Positions 34,136 through 43,767 are shown, numbered from the stretch's first letter. The stretch is DNA of 64,000 nt from Algoriphagus locisalis (GCF_900116615.1 NZ_FPBF01000002.1:434001-498000); one strand, 5' to 3'. Notes: a model not told the origin generated them from the sequence alone. Made by a program: numbers and translations.

Positions 34136-34753
34136 TTAGCTTACATACACCCAGAAATGATGCAATGCAACCTTTGAGCCCCCTTTTCTTAAATGATTTG
34201 ATTTCAATCGAGCAATCTTATCAAAGAACACTATTTGAAGTTTTTCCTCTTCTGACCAAGAAGCATCTGAGACCCATTGATTAATAGCTGAAAACCAGTG
34301 ATTGAAATCCTGTGTTTTAACATAAGCTATCATACCACCTTCAGGCAATAAGTTATTCCTATTGTTCACTCCATGATCTTCCTTCCTAAAACGTTCAATT
34401 CCTCCCCCTTTGCCAAAGACATATTCGTACTCTTCCCTTTTTGAGTCTTTGGGCGTAGGAAGAACTTTGGCTTCTATTGTAAAAAATAAATTGGCTCCTT
34501 TATAAACACCAATATCTACTGTACTACTACTCCTCTGAGCATTTTCCCTTTGAAAGCAAAATCTAGAAGCACATTTATTGGTCATATAAACGCAGAACGC
34601 CGTTGAATGCTGATTTTCATTTTTCTTCACCGCCAGAATTTCAACGAATTCATCTGAAGAAGTGAAATTTGGCAATTCTACTTCCAAGTATGCTATCAGG
34701 TCATTTACTAAATGAGAAGATTGAAGGTTTTTAAAAGATGAGACCCCTGACAT
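34136..34753 (-). CDS. PD-(D/E)XK nuclease-like protein paired with an adenine methylase
   Basis: A 205-residue protein of no family I recognise by name. The segment STVDIGVYKG then FFTIEAK (Asp at residue 80, Glu at 94, Lys at 96) has the D-x(n)-E-x-K layout of PD-(D/E)XK nucleases, and EFVEIL near residue 35 could provide the helix-1 Glu. A Gly/charged block GKGGGIERFRKEDHG follows near residue 115. There is no signal peptide. The gene starts two bases after the methylase stop, so they are one transcript. The likely role is the cleavage partner of the methylase, but it could be a specificity or regulator subunit. The motif call is by eye. Confidence 0.6.
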   Translation of the reverse strand: MSGVSSFKNLQSSHLVNDLIAYLEVELPNFTSSDEFVEILAVKKNENQHSTAFCVYMTNKCASRFCFQRENAQRSSSTVDIGVYKGANLFFTIEAKVLPTPKDSKREEYEYVFGKGGGIERFRKEDHGVNNRNNLLPEGGMIAYVKTQDFNHWFSAINQWVSDASWSEEEKLQIVFFDKIARLKSNHLRKGGSKVALHHFWVYVS

Positions 34754-34755
34754 AC

Positions 34756-37749
34756 TTAATATCCCTCAGCTTTAAAATCCGAAAAAGTTTCGTCTGCATC
34801 TCTCAAGGCGATGGACTTTAGCCAATAACGTAAAGCATTCGGCTTGATTAAGTAAACACAATCAAATCCATCAACATGATCATATAATCGAACGATTCGC
34901 TTGTAAGCTGCTCCTCGGTTGGTAGTATCATGGTTGATTAGACTCTGAACAGAATCATCTAATTGATTGGCAACAAACTCTTGTTTCAACTTTCCATCGA
35001 CGCCAAACCCAATTTGATAAACTGAATAGGAAGGCATTCTATATATCCTGCCTGACTGCCAGCTGTTTCCACCCTTAGCATAGATATCATTTAATTCCGA
35101 GCAGATTGCTTCTCCATATTCTTTAAGTTGCTTTTCTTTTACTGGATGATGGAGGATTGCGCCGCTAGAGTTTTTCGTTATGGCTTTGCCAAGGTGTATC
35201 TCATAAGTTAATAGGTCATCTAATAAAATTTGATCTGCATCTGAAATTGTTATCAAATCCTCCTTGGTTGCAAAAGGAATCATATCCAAATCCTCTTTTA
35301 CAATTGTTGTTTCTTTATTAATTAGAAGCTTTGAACTAGTTGCTAGCATGTAAGCTTTCAGCAGCTTATAATTATCCTCTATATAGGATTTAATTTTAAT
35401 TAAGTCCTCTTTCAGCGGTGCGTGTATTCCTACAAAACTTATATTAAATGGTTGAGAATTTGTGAATAATTGCATTGGAATCGATTCTAAACCCAGAACT
35501 TCTGCCAAAATCAAAACAGGTGGCTCATATAATTCTTTGGTTCTAGGTGCCTCGAATTCTTTGTTAATCTCCTCAACAAAAGAAAAGCCTAATTCCCTAT
35601 TGAATTTTCTTTTTGTGTCCAATGTATTTTTACCTGTCAGATAAGGTGCAAGATATTTTTTTGTAGTACTCCCACCAACTTTATACCCTGAACTATATTT
35701 CCATTTAGAATTCTCTTCTTTTTTTCTATAAATATACCTCTTCAATGTAGGAAGAAGACTTAAGTTGTGAATCAAATGAAACAACCTCCCTCCACCTAGC
35801 AAATTTGTTTTCCATACAAATTGCTTTTCTGAATCAACCGCCCAGTTCCATTTTACAAGATGTCTGTCATATTCATCAATTTCAAAACGTACCTTCTGTT
35901 CTACAGAAATTGTACGTTTTACGACCGTATGGTTTATTGATTTGAATTCAGAGGGCTTGTTCTCAGCAAAGAGGGTTACCACAGGTGTTCTACCAACCTT
36001 TTTTCCGCTTCCCTTTTTCACAAAAAGAGATTCTCTTAAATGAGTAAAATCATAAATATCAGATACGGAATAATTAGTAAAAAGACTTTCTCTATAATCT
36101 TTAGCCTCACTGGATTTGTCATACAAAATCACATTGGATGGTATGATCATACAAATACGATCCGCTAACAACATGGAAGCCTCAAAGAAATGTAGTGCAA
36201 AGTTTTTTCTCGGAATTCTAGGATGTTTTAACCCCAAAGAATCAAGAATTTTTTGATCCAGCACCTTTTCTTTCGAAACATTTTTTTCTGGATTAAATGG
36301 AGGATTCCCAATTACTAAAGAAAAATGCCTTCCTTCATTTTTAGCATCCAGAGCCCATTTGAAAAAGCCTGTGGGTGGCTTAACTTCTACAATGTTTTTG
36401 GTGCTTAGGTCTTTAAACTTCAATTTCCTCCACACTTCTTTGGGAGTTAAATAATCCAATAAAGCTGTAGTAAGGCCGAATATGGTCACGCGGACAGCAG
36501 TCCTTTTCACGTCAACACCGAAAATATTATCCTCCATTATTTTCTGCGCAGTCCATGCATCTGGATATTGAATTTCTCCAATCTCATCACTCTTAGCGAT
36601 TGCCCACCACTGTAATAATCTTTTGTACGCGGCAACTAGAAAAACGCCTGATCCACATGTAGGGTCCAAAATCTTATAAATTCCATTATCTGTAAAAGAT
36701 GATGGAGGGTTTTCAAGTGGCATTACTTCATCCACCATGAAATTGACCAAATGAATAGGAGTGTAAACCACACCTTTCTCACGGCCTTTTCCATCTCGTT
36801 GAGCTTCCTCTTGAATAAAGTTTTCGTAAATAGCGCTAATTACCTCTGCAGGTAAATGTTGAAAACTATATTGTTTCCATAAAAAAAGCTGCTGAGTATT
36901 AAGGTCGCTTTCAGCTCTCAGAAACTGAGCAAACAAGCTCAAATCTGTCTTCTCAATTTGCTCTTTTTCTAAAGGAGTAAATTGATCAAAAATCCTTCCG
37001 TTGAATTCTGTAGAAAGATCACCAAGAACATTCAAAAGCTTTCCGTTTTCTACCGCTTCAACAAAACTATGTACTTGATATTTGGAGAATATCTCATCGA
37101 GAGTTGATTGACCTAAATCCTTTTTTTCTTCCAAGAACTTCACCAAGATACTTAGGACCAATATCTTGTCTATGGTTTCTTGTTCTAGTTTTTTACTTCT
37201 CTCATTGAAACCCTTTCTGACTTTCATCAGATAATTGATAAGATGCACGTACGGACTCTTTTCAAAATTTATCTGGTTTTGATTTTCTATTTGTTCCCAA
37301 AATGTCCCTGTTCCAAATAGATGTGCTGCGCTATGTTCCTTATCAAGTGCTTTTACTGCATCTTCGGTAAATTTCAAATTCTCTAAAGACAGTTCATTTT
37401 CTCTGACTTTTTCAGCTGGATTTCTGGCATTGTAAATATCTAATCTCGTTTTTCCTGATATGATATAAACGTCAATTTTGCCCTCACTCCAGAGCGCTGC
37501 ATGTATTTCTTTATGCCTGGGACTGTTAACAGGAACATCGACCTCTTGGAACACACAAACTACTGGCTCAGACTTATAAGCTGCTATATCCTCCTTAGTT
37601 TTAAAAAATCTTCTGAAAAAAACTGCGTAGGCATTAAGTTTTTTCACCTCGGAAATATACAAGCGTTCATAGTTGTTCTGAGCAGCTGAACCTTTGCTAC
37701 ACAGAACAAGTCCATTGTCTTCTGTAAAATCGAGGATTTGGGTTTTCAT
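34756..37749 (-). CDS. Eco57I/PglX-type DNA adenine-N6 methyltransferase
   Basis: A 997-residue N6-adenine methylase of the large Eco57I/type IIG class. An N-terminal region (1-140) has a mixed alpha-beta look with DVYIISGKTRLDIYNAR, then a helical region (150-310). The methylase core opens GVVYTPIHLVNFM (326), has SAM motif I LDPTCGSGVFLVAAY (361-375) and catalytic motif IV GNPPFNPEK (481-489). The C-terminal ~350 residues would be the target-recognition domain. No clear PD-(D/E)XK motif is seen in the N-terminus, so unlike a true IIG enzyme the nuclease may be the separate downstream gene. Base composition looks more AT-rich than its neighbours, suggesting acquisition. Confidence 0.87.
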   Translation of the reverse strand: MKTQILDFTEDNGLVLCSKGSAAQNNYERLYISEVKKLNAYAVFFRRFFKTKEDIAAYKSEPVVCVFQEVDVPVNSPRHKEIHAALWSEGKIDVYIISGKTRLDIYNARNPAEKVRENELSLENLKFTEDAVKALDKEHSAAHLFGTGTFWEQIENQNQINFEKSPYVHLINYLMKVRKGFNERSKKLEQETIDKILVLSILVKFLEEKKDLGQSTLDEIFSKYQVHSFVEAVENGKLLNVLGDLSTEFNGRIFDQFTPLEKEQIEKTDLSLFAQFLRAESDLNTQQLFLWKQYSFQHLPAEVISAIYENFIQEEAQRDGKGREKGVVYTPIHLVNFMVDEVMPLENPPSSFTDNGIYKILDPTCGSGVFLVAAYKRLLQWWAIAKSDEIGEIQYPDAWTAQKIMEDNIFGVDVKRTAVRVTIFGLTTALLDYLTPKEVWRKLKFKDLSTKNIVEVKPPTGFFKWALDAKNEGRHFSLVIGNPPFNPEKNVSKEKVLDQKILDSLGLKHPRIPRKNFALHFFEASMLLADRICMIIPSNVILYDKSSEAKDYRESLFTNYSVSDIYDFTHLRESLFVKKGSGKKVGRTPVVTLFAENKPSEFKSINHTVVKRTISVEQKVRFEIDEYDRHLVKWNWAVDSEKQFVWKTNLLGGGRLFHLIHNLSLLPTLKRYIYRKKEENSKWKYSSGYKVGGSTTKKYLAPYLTGKNTLDTKRKFNRELGFSFVEEINKEFEAPRTKELYEPPVLILAEVLGLESIPMQLFTNSQPFNISFVGIHAPLKEDLIKIKSYIEDNYKLLKAYMLATSSKLLINKETTIVKEDLDMIPFATKEDLITISDADQILLDDLLTYEIHLGKAITKNSSGAILHHPVKEKQLKEYGEAICSELNDIYAKGGNSWQSGRIYRMPSYSVYQIGFGVDGKLKQEFVANQLDDSVQSLINHDTTNRGAAYKRIVRLYDHVDGFDCVYLIKPNALRYWLKSIALRDADETFSDFKAEGY

Positions 37750-38005
37750 AATTCAAAAATCAGAGTCTTCTCGAAAGATGTTCAATGTTATTTTGAGGAG
37801 TCTCATCCCAAATTTATACCAAATAGCTTGAAATACTAAGCAATAAATGCCTGCGACATAGTCTGTCAATCTTTCTTTAGCCTTAAGTGTACTCCATAAA
37901 AAAGAACAAAGTCCCTGACAAATTTTGCTCTTTCTCTCTAGATGCACATTGGCAAAAAGAAATACATCCCATATTAATGTATTCTGATGTACCAGCAGAA
38001 ATAAA

Positions 38006-39406
38006 TCACTTCACCTGCTCTTTGATCCAATTGGTAACAACCTCAAGAGCTTCTGGAGAGAAGGTCTGCTCTATCTCGGCATACTCGCTTGGTGAGCCAG
38101 TCTCCGCTTCTTGAAATAGGTGATTCAACCCAGGTATTTCAATCGTAGTCACATTCGTATTACCTCCTTTTGCCAAGGCAGCTTTGATTGCTTCCAGATT
38201 CTCTTGCGCTGGGACTTGGAGGTCTTTCTCTCCATTGATTGCCAGTACCGGACAGCTTACTTTTTCCAGAGCCGGGGCAGGATCGTATTTGATGAAATAC
38301 TGCATCCAAGGACTCGTGAGTTGACTTACTTGAGCCGAGACAAACTCCTCCTCGCTCATTCCTCCGGGAATATTTTCAGCAGGGATATTTCGGAACACCT
38401 GAGTCATGTAGGCTTTAATGCCACTTTGTAGCTCATCGTCACTTTGCTCTTTTACCATGATTTCAAATGCTTTTCTGCTGATCATATCATTTTCAGCCAA
38501 CTGACTGGGGCTCATCCCGGATACTTCCCCGATAAGTTCCTGCTGAGCCAGAAGTAACTTGTCTCCCCGAATTCCGGTACCGGCAAGTAGCACGATAAAG
38601 TCAATGTCATCAGAATCAGCAGCCACCATCGGTGCGATAATTCCACCTTCACTATGCCCCACAAGGCCGATTTTACTTTTGTCTATTTCTGGTCTTGCCT
38701 GCAAATACTGCACTGCAGAAGCTACATCCGTGGCAAAGTCAACGGAGGTAGCAGAACTGAAATCACCTGTGGAAGCCGCTGTCCCCCGATCATCAAAGCG
38801 TAAAACTGCAATTCCATTTCTAGTCAGGTAGTCCGACAAAACCAGAAATGGCTTATGCCCCATCAATTCCTCATTTCGATTTTGCGGGCCAGATCCGGAA
38901 ATCAGCACTACTGCTGGGTAAGTCCCTTCTTGCTCTGGCATGGTAAGCGTCCCGGCGAGTAATATTTCCGCCTGCTTATTCTCAAAAATCACATCTTCCG
39001 AACGGTACGGAAACGGCTTTGTAGGCTCCTGTGGCCTGTTCACACCTACTTTTTCTATTTCCTCCCTGGAAAGATTCATGGGAAAAGACTGACCTGCCTG
39101 TTTGAATACTCCTATGATGATACCGTCATCACCTAGGCTTCCTTCGTAGTTGATATTGGCGTTGCTGACTGAGATTTTCAGAATGCTATTTTCAAAGCTG
39201 GTGGAAGTGACAGGAATCCCAAATGCAGCTTGGTCTGGACTGTCCATGGTCGCGCTGTAGCCACTTTCTGTTTTGGTGATATTGAACACCAATCGAAGTT
39301 GAGTTCCCTGAACTTTCAGCGCTCCATTCCACTGACCGGTGATTTCTTGGGAGAAAGTGAACGTGGAAATCAAAAAACTAAGTAATACTATAGAAAGGGT
39401 CTTCAT
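38006..39406 (-). CDS. Secreted alpha/beta hydrolase with N-terminal DUF-like beta domain
   Basis: A 466-residue exported hydrolase. The signal peptide is SIVLLSFLISTFTFS with likely cleavage before QEITGQW. Residues ~22-125 form a small beta domain (QWNGALKVQGTQLRLVFNIT) common in this Bacteroidota group. The hydrolase part has AVVLISGSGPQNRNEE, nucleophile elbow GLVGHSEGGIIAPM (Ser near residue 250), acid LAINGEKDLQVP near 395 and His in GLNHLFQ near 425. The family is annotated as prolyl-oligopeptidase-like or acyl hydrolase; the substrate is unknown. It is divergent from the inositol transporter-like gene. Confidence 0.85.
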   Translation of the reverse strand: MKTLSIVLLSFLISTFTFSQEITGQWNGALKVQGTQLRLVFNITKTESGYSATMDSPDQAAFGIPVTSTSFENSILKISVSNANINYEGSLGDDGIIIGVFKQAGQSFPMNLSREEIEKVGVNRPQEPTKPFPYRSEDVIFENKQAEILLAGTLTMPEQEGTYPAVVLISGSGPQNRNEELMGHKPFLVLSDYLTRNGIAVLRFDDRGTAASTGDFSSATSVDFATDVASAVQYLQARPEIDKSKIGLVGHSEGGIIAPMVAADSDDIDFIVLLAGTGIRGDKLLLAQQELIGEVSGMSPSQLAENDMISRKAFEIMVKEQSDDELQSGIKAYMTQVFRNIPAENIPGGMSEEEFVSAQVSQLTSPWMQYFIKYDPAPALEKVSCPVLAINGEKDLQVPAQENLEAIKAALAKGGNTNVTTIEIPGLNHLFQEAETGSPSEYAEIEQTFSPEALEVVTNWIKEQVK

Positions 39407-39612
39407 GGTTAATTATTGGTTTGCTAGTAGTGGTCGAAATTTTTCAACTGAATACAATTGGGAAATTAAGTAAATTTTAGGAGTCTATATTCTACAAAGA
39501 CTATCCCTCGATTAAGAATGCTATGGCAAGGCTAAGCTTTAGTTGGTGTAGCAATTCTATTTTCCTATTTTTCCAAAATACAATTTCGATAAACCCACTC
39601 AACCCAAAATAA

Positions 39613-41217
39613 TTGCTTACTCTTTTTAGTTTTCTTGCCTTCACAGGCTTCGTCGCCATCTATTCTACCTGGATGCTACGCAAGCAAAACCTTGCTACTC
39701 AAGACGGATATTTTCTTGGTGGTCGCAGCTTGACGGGCGTGGTCATCGCAGGTTCCATGTTGCTGACTAATATTTCCACAGAACACCTCGTGGGGATGAA
39801 TGGATCTGCCTATAAAAACGGGGCGATTATTATCGCTTGGGAAGTCACTTCCGCCATCGCTTTGGTGATCGGTGCGCTGTACTTTATCCCGAAATATCTG
39901 AGAATGGGACTGACTACTATTCCGGAGTTTTTGGAGAAGAGGTTTGACAAAATGACACAGGCTCTGATTTCCTTGCTGCTGATTATTTCTTTTGTGGTGA
40001 CACTTTTGCCTATCGTACTCTACACCGGAGCAATAAATATTGAATCGATTTTCGGGATTTCAGAAACGCTGGGCATTACTCAGGCTGAGGGAATATGGCT
40101 CACTGTAGTCGTGGTAGGAGTAATCGGAGCAGTTTATGCGATTTTTGGAGGTCTGAAAATGGTCGCTTACACAGACACGATTAACGGTTTTGGTTTACTC
40201 ATCGCAGGTTTGCTGGTTCCTGTTTTTGCGCTTTGGGATATTGGAGATGGAAATGTGATCGATGGCTTAGTCAAAGTCTTCAATAATGCTCCTGAGAAAT
40301 TTAATGTGATCAGTACAGAGCCTTCAGTTGGCCCGGGATCTCGGGACTCCATTTTGCCATTCGAAGTGCTTTTCACCGGATTGATCATCAATCAACTTTA
40401 TTTTTGGACCATGCACCAATCCATCGTACAGAGAGCTTTGGGAGCCGTAAGTCTAAAAGAAGCACAAAAGGGCTTGTTGTTCACTGGTATTTTGAAAATT
40501 CTGATTCCTTTGGTGATTGTGCTTCCAGGGATTATTGGTTTCTACTTTTTCGGAGATACCCTTTTTGATTCTCAGGATAGTGTTTATCCAGAACTTGTCA
40601 AGCGTGTGCTTCCTCCTTGGATGACTGGATTCTTTGTAGCAGTAATCATGGGAGCAATCTTGAGCACCTTCAACAGTGCTTTGAATAGCGCGGCGACTAT
40701 TTTCAGCCTGGATATTTTCAAAGTCTATATTAACAAAGCCGCCAAGGAAGGGCAGCTTGTTCGAATCGGAAAATGGGTCTCGGCTATTTTGGCAATAGTA
40801 TCGATAGTAGTTGCTCCTTTTGTGGCCAATGCTCCAGCTGGACTTTATCAGCTTTTACAGCAGCTGAATGGTATCTTCTTTATCCCGATGGCGACGGTGA
40901 TTATTGCCGGATTCTTTTTCCCAAAAGTATCTGCCGCTGGAGCCAAAGCAGGACTGGCATTTGGGCTTGGATTCTACATTTTGATGGATTTGATACTTCA
41001 GGTCAACCTCCACTTCGTTCATATTTGGGGGATTGAGTTTATCCTCAATCTGATTGTGATGCATTTGGTGTCTGCACAATTCCCGGTAAAAACTCCGTTT
41101 GTAATGGTGGATTCAGGTAAACTGAGCATAGTTCCTTGGAAATATGCCACAACTCTGGGATGGATTTTGATTGCAATCACAGTAATTATTTATGTAATTT
41201 TAGGTACAATCGCTTAA
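39613..41217 (+). CDS. Sodium:solute symporter (SSS family), probable inositol importer
   Basis: A 534-residue, about 14-helix SLC5/SSS transporter. The YFLGGRSLTGVVIAGSMLLTN and STEHLVGMNGSAY segments match the sugar/inositol branch. The start is TTG at 39613, because it adds the first transmembrane helix (LFSFLAFTGFVAIYSTWML) that the next ATG would cut. The stop is four bases before the myo-inositol oxygenase gene, which makes myo-inositol (or glucuronate) the probable substrate; that is inference from linkage. Confidence 0.85.
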   Translation: MLTLFSFLAFTGFVAIYSTWMLRKQNLATQDGYFLGGRSLTGVVIAGSMLLTNISTEHLVGMNGSAYKNGAIIIAWEVTSAIALVIGALYFIPKYLRMGLTTIPEFLEKRFDKMTQALISLLLIISFVVTLLPIVLYTGAINIESIFGISETLGITQAEGIWLTVVVVGVIGAVYAIFGGLKMVAYTDTINGFGLLIAGLLVPVFALWDIGDGNVIDGLVKVFNNAPEKFNVISTEPSVGPGSRDSILPFEVLFTGLIINQLYFWTMHQSIVQRALGAVSLKEAQKGLLFTGILKILIPLVIVLPGIIGFYFFGDTLFDSQDSVYPELVKRVLPPWMTGFFVAVIMGAILSTFNSALNSAATIFSLDIFKVYINKAAKEGQLVRIGKWVSAILAIVSIVVAPFVANAPAGLYQLLQQLNGIFFIPMATVIIAGFFFPKVSAAGAKAGLAFGLGFYILMDLILQVNLHFVHIWGIEFILNLIVMHLVSAQFPVKTPFVMVDSGKLSIVPWKYATTLGWILIAITVIIYVILGTIA

Positions 41218-41221
41218 GGCT

Positions 41222-42040
41222 ATGGAAACTACAGAAAAGGAATTCAGAAATTACGATCATGTCGATATCAAGGCTGCTGTGAAGGAGCATTATCGAAAAA
41301 TGCGCATGTATCAGACCTACGATTATGTAGAGCGGATGAAGTCAAAATATCTGAAGTTTGACAAGCCGATGAATCTGTGGGATGCCATGGAAAAACTCAA
41401 TGCGCTAATCGATGTGAGTGATCCAGATCTGGATTTGCCTAACGTGCAGCATTTGATTCAGTCAGCTGAAGCCTTACGCGCAGACAACCGTCCTGACTGG
41501 ATGCAGCTGGTTGGTTTGATTCACGACCTTGGCAAGGTGATGTATTTATTCGGTTCTGATGAGGATGGAACGAGTCAAGGCGAGCAGTGGGGATTGGTAG
41601 GAGATGTATTTGTGGTTGGGGCAAAACTGCCTGACACCTGTGTCTATCCTGAGTTCAATAAACTGAACCCAGATATGAAAGACCCTCGCTACAACACCGA
41701 ATTGGGGATTTACGGGAAAGGTTGTGGCCTAGACAATCTACAACTCGCTTGGGGGCATGATGAGTATTTTTATCAAGTCTTGAAAAACCATGCTGAAAAT
41801 ACCATTCCTGAAGCCGGAATGGTGATGGTTCGCTACCACTCTTTTTACCCTTGGCACAACGGCGGAAGTTATTCACAGTTTGAAGCTCCTCAGGATGCAC
41901 AGTACAAGGAGTGGATTCTGGATTTCAACCAATATGACCTGTACACCAAGTCTCCAAAGATCTATGATCTGGAAGATGTGAAGGATTATTACTTGCCTAT
42001 TGCCGAAAAGTATCTGGGAAAAGGGCCAATTTACTGGTAG
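41222..42040 (+). CDS. Myo-inositol oxygenase (MIOX)
   Basis: A 272-residue HD-fold diiron oxygenase converting myo-inositol and O2 to D-glucuronate. All six iron ligands of the animal enzyme have visible counterparts: His77 (VQHLIQSAEALR), His101-Asp102 (GLIHDLGKV), His179 (AWGHDEYFY), His206 (VRYHSFYPWH) and Asp239 (FNQYDLYTKSP). The length and sequence closely follow the eukaryotic type; bacterial MIOX is uncommon but known in Bacteroidota. It is four bases after the symporter gene. Its product would enter a uronate route ending at KdgK and Eda (19.7 kb). UxaC/UxuB/UxuA-type genes for the middle steps are not in the window. Confidence 0.95.
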   Translation: METTEKEFRNYDHVDIKAAVKEHYRKMRMYQTYDYVERMKSKYLKFDKPMNLWDAMEKLNALIDVSDPDLDLPNVQHLIQSAEALRADNRPDWMQLVGLIHDLGKVMYLFGSDEDGTSQGEQWGLVGDVFVVGAKLPDTCVYPEFNKLNPDMKDPRYNTELGIYGKGCGLDNLQLAWGHDEYFYQVLKNHAENTIPEAGMVMVRYHSFYPWHNGGSYSQFEAPQDAQYKEWILDFNQYDLYTKSPKIYDLEDVKDYYLPIAEKYLGKGPIYW

Positions 42041-42260
42041 TCAACATTTTTTAAACTAATTCCTATTACTTTTCAATAGTATTCTATACCTTCTTGAAGT
42101 TTTAAGTCGCATTCGAAGCTCGAATTTTTGGATGGTATTGATATGCAATATCCGATAAATGCGAAATAGTAACTCCAACATTGGAGACGTTTTAATCCTT
42201 TTTTGAGCTGAGATTCTGCGATTTGATTTATTTATCAATTCACACAAATTTTTAATTTTT

Positions 42261-43253
42261 ATGTCAACTACTCAAAATCCGAACAACGATTGGAAAGGAG
42301 GATTCGAACAATCTAACAAAGCTTTTTCCTATCCAGATCCAGACCTCTCCTCTCTTCCCATGTTAGGTAACATGGACAACATCGACAAGCTTCAGCGGCA
42401 GCAAGAAGTATTGTGGCCAGAATTCAGCTGGGAAACACAAAAAGGAATGCCTGACCCAAAGAGGTGTTTTCAGATGTTTGCCCCAGACATTTCCCGCCTT
42501 GGATACAATGATGAAGGACGCGTCTATTCAATCATCTGTCCACAGCAAGGACTATGGATCAAGGAAATAGGCTGCTTAAATGTAGAGGTAACAGTAACTG
42601 GACAGCGAGGCTGGGCAAATGAAGACACGAGAGAAATGGCAGCTGACATGTCCGTAGTAGGTAAAATCTGGTTTAGCCCAAGTGCAACTCAAAAACCATT
42701 GGTGAAATTTCTCTGGAGGATGTTCGAAGAAAGTGGTTTGCCTTTCCCATTCAATAAGGCAAATGCAATTATAGTCAACACCTATGATCCAGGTAATCCT
42801 AACCAAAAGGAATTCCCTCTTCGCAAAGGTGTAACTCAGAGATTTGAGAGCCCAGAATTTGCTGACCATAGCGATGTAGCCTGGACTGTGGCTAATGTAG
42901 AGGTAGAAATAGGCGAGATCAACTCTACAGGCAACTCTGATGTTGACTATTTCAATCAGCTCGTCATGAAACTTTTTAATTTAGGAGCGGGAAATATGTT
43001 GCAATCAGGAAACATTCTTACCTGGAACGTCTGGTTTACAGCGCCATCTGTGGTGGATCAAGAGGAGTGGAAGAATCACGCTGAAAAATGGAGGGAATCC
43101 ATAGATGCTGATCATGGCTCTCCAGATGGGCCCGGCACTACTGCTAAGTATTTTGATGGAACACCATTTCATCCAGTCGAGGAACTAATTGAAAAAGTAA
43201 TTGAAGAGATTATCTCGCATATAGTAAGTAATTCTGTATTGAAATTCGATTAA
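42261..43253 (+). CDS. Hypothetical soluble protein
   Basis: A 330-residue protein I do not recognise. It has no signal peptide or membrane segment, is rich in Trp, Pro and Asp/Glu, and has an N-terminal extended region (residues 1-40) before a beta-rich body (IICPQQGLWIKEIGCLNVEVTV; DVAWTVANVEVEIGEIN). The tail LIEKVIEEIISHIVS is an amphipathic helix. It lies 220 bases after the MIOX gene and ends at a strong bidirectional terminator, so it is probably its own transcript. No function can be assigned. Confidence 0.6.
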   Translation: MSTTQNPNNDWKGGFEQSNKAFSYPDPDLSSLPMLGNMDNIDKLQRQQEVLWPEFSWETQKGMPDPKRCFQMFAPDISRLGYNDEGRVYSIICPQQGLWIKEIGCLNVEVTVTGQRGWANEDTREMAADMSVVGKIWFSPSATQKPLVKFLWRMFEESGLPFPFNKANAIIVNTYDPGNPNQKEFPLRKGVTQRFESPEFADHSDVAWTVANVEVEIGEINSTGNSDVDYFNQLVMKLFNLGAGNMLQSGNILTWNVWFTAPSVVDQEEWKNHAEKWRESIDADHGSPDGPGTTAKYFDGTPFHPVEELIEKVIEEIISHIVSNSVLKFD

Positions 43254-43257
43254 CAAA

Positions 43258-43303
43258 AAAAGCCCCGGAATTCATCTCACGTAGATGTATTCGGGGCTTT
43301 TTT
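43258..43303 (+). terminator. Bidirectional terminator between convergent genes
   Basis: AGCCCCG/CGGGGCT (43261-43267 and 43292-43298) with an inner ATCT/AGAT stem is flanked by seven As and six Ts. It serves the unknown gene on the plus strand and the lipoprotein gene on the minus strand. Confidence 0.85.
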
Positions 43304-43320
43304 CGTTTACTAAGTTTTGG

Positions 43321-43767
43321 TTACGGATGAAACTGTCCTAAAAATTCGGTGTCGCTACCAATATTGATTTCATTTAATCCTCCTCCATTTTTTTCACTTA
43401 CCCCAAATCGAAGATTAAACACGCATTTATCTCTAAATGTAGCTTCGGAAGAACCGCTTTGTGCAGGATTGCTGATCGTCACACATTTGTCTCCAATTTT
43501 CACATAAAGCGTGTTGTCAGCATATACCTCGAATTCACCAACTGTCCCATCAGGGAAAGGGCTGTTCGCTTTTGCATATTGCATAGTTAATGTGTACTTG
43601 CCTACTACCGATGAAGCAACAGTACCAGCGGACTCGCCACTTGCTATAGTTCCTGCGCACACTGTGCCGCAATCTCCAACTTTTGGATCATCGTCTTCTT
43701 TGGAACAAGAAGTAGCAATCATTGAAACTGCGAGGAAAAGGATTAAAAACAGTCTAGAGTTTTTCAT
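43321..43767 (-). CDS. Hypothetical lipoprotein
   Basis: A 148-residue lipoprotein: signal LFLILFLAVSMIATSC with lipobox Cys at residue 21 followed by the SKEDDD anchor-type spacer. The mature part is a small beta-rich domain with several cysteines (GDCGTVC, DKCVTIS, DKCVFNL) that may form disulfides. No family is recognised. It stands alone. Confidence 0.7.
   Translation of the reverse strand: MKNSRLFLILFLAVSMIATSCSKEDDDPKVGDCGTVCAGTIASGESAGTVASSVVGKYTLTMQYAKANSPFPDGTVGEFEVYADNTLYVKIGDKCVTISNPAQSGSSEATFRDKCVFNLRFGVSEKNGGGLNEINIGSDTEFLGQFHP

Noticed and set aside
34756..37749. A complete type IIG or BREX system
   Set aside because: No clear nuclease motif is found in the methylase N-terminus, and no pglZ, brxC or similar BREX genes are adjacent.
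37753..37947. 64-codon minus-strand frame upstream of the methylase
   Set aside because: There is no recognisable domain, the composition looks random, and it would occupy the expected promoter of the methylase.
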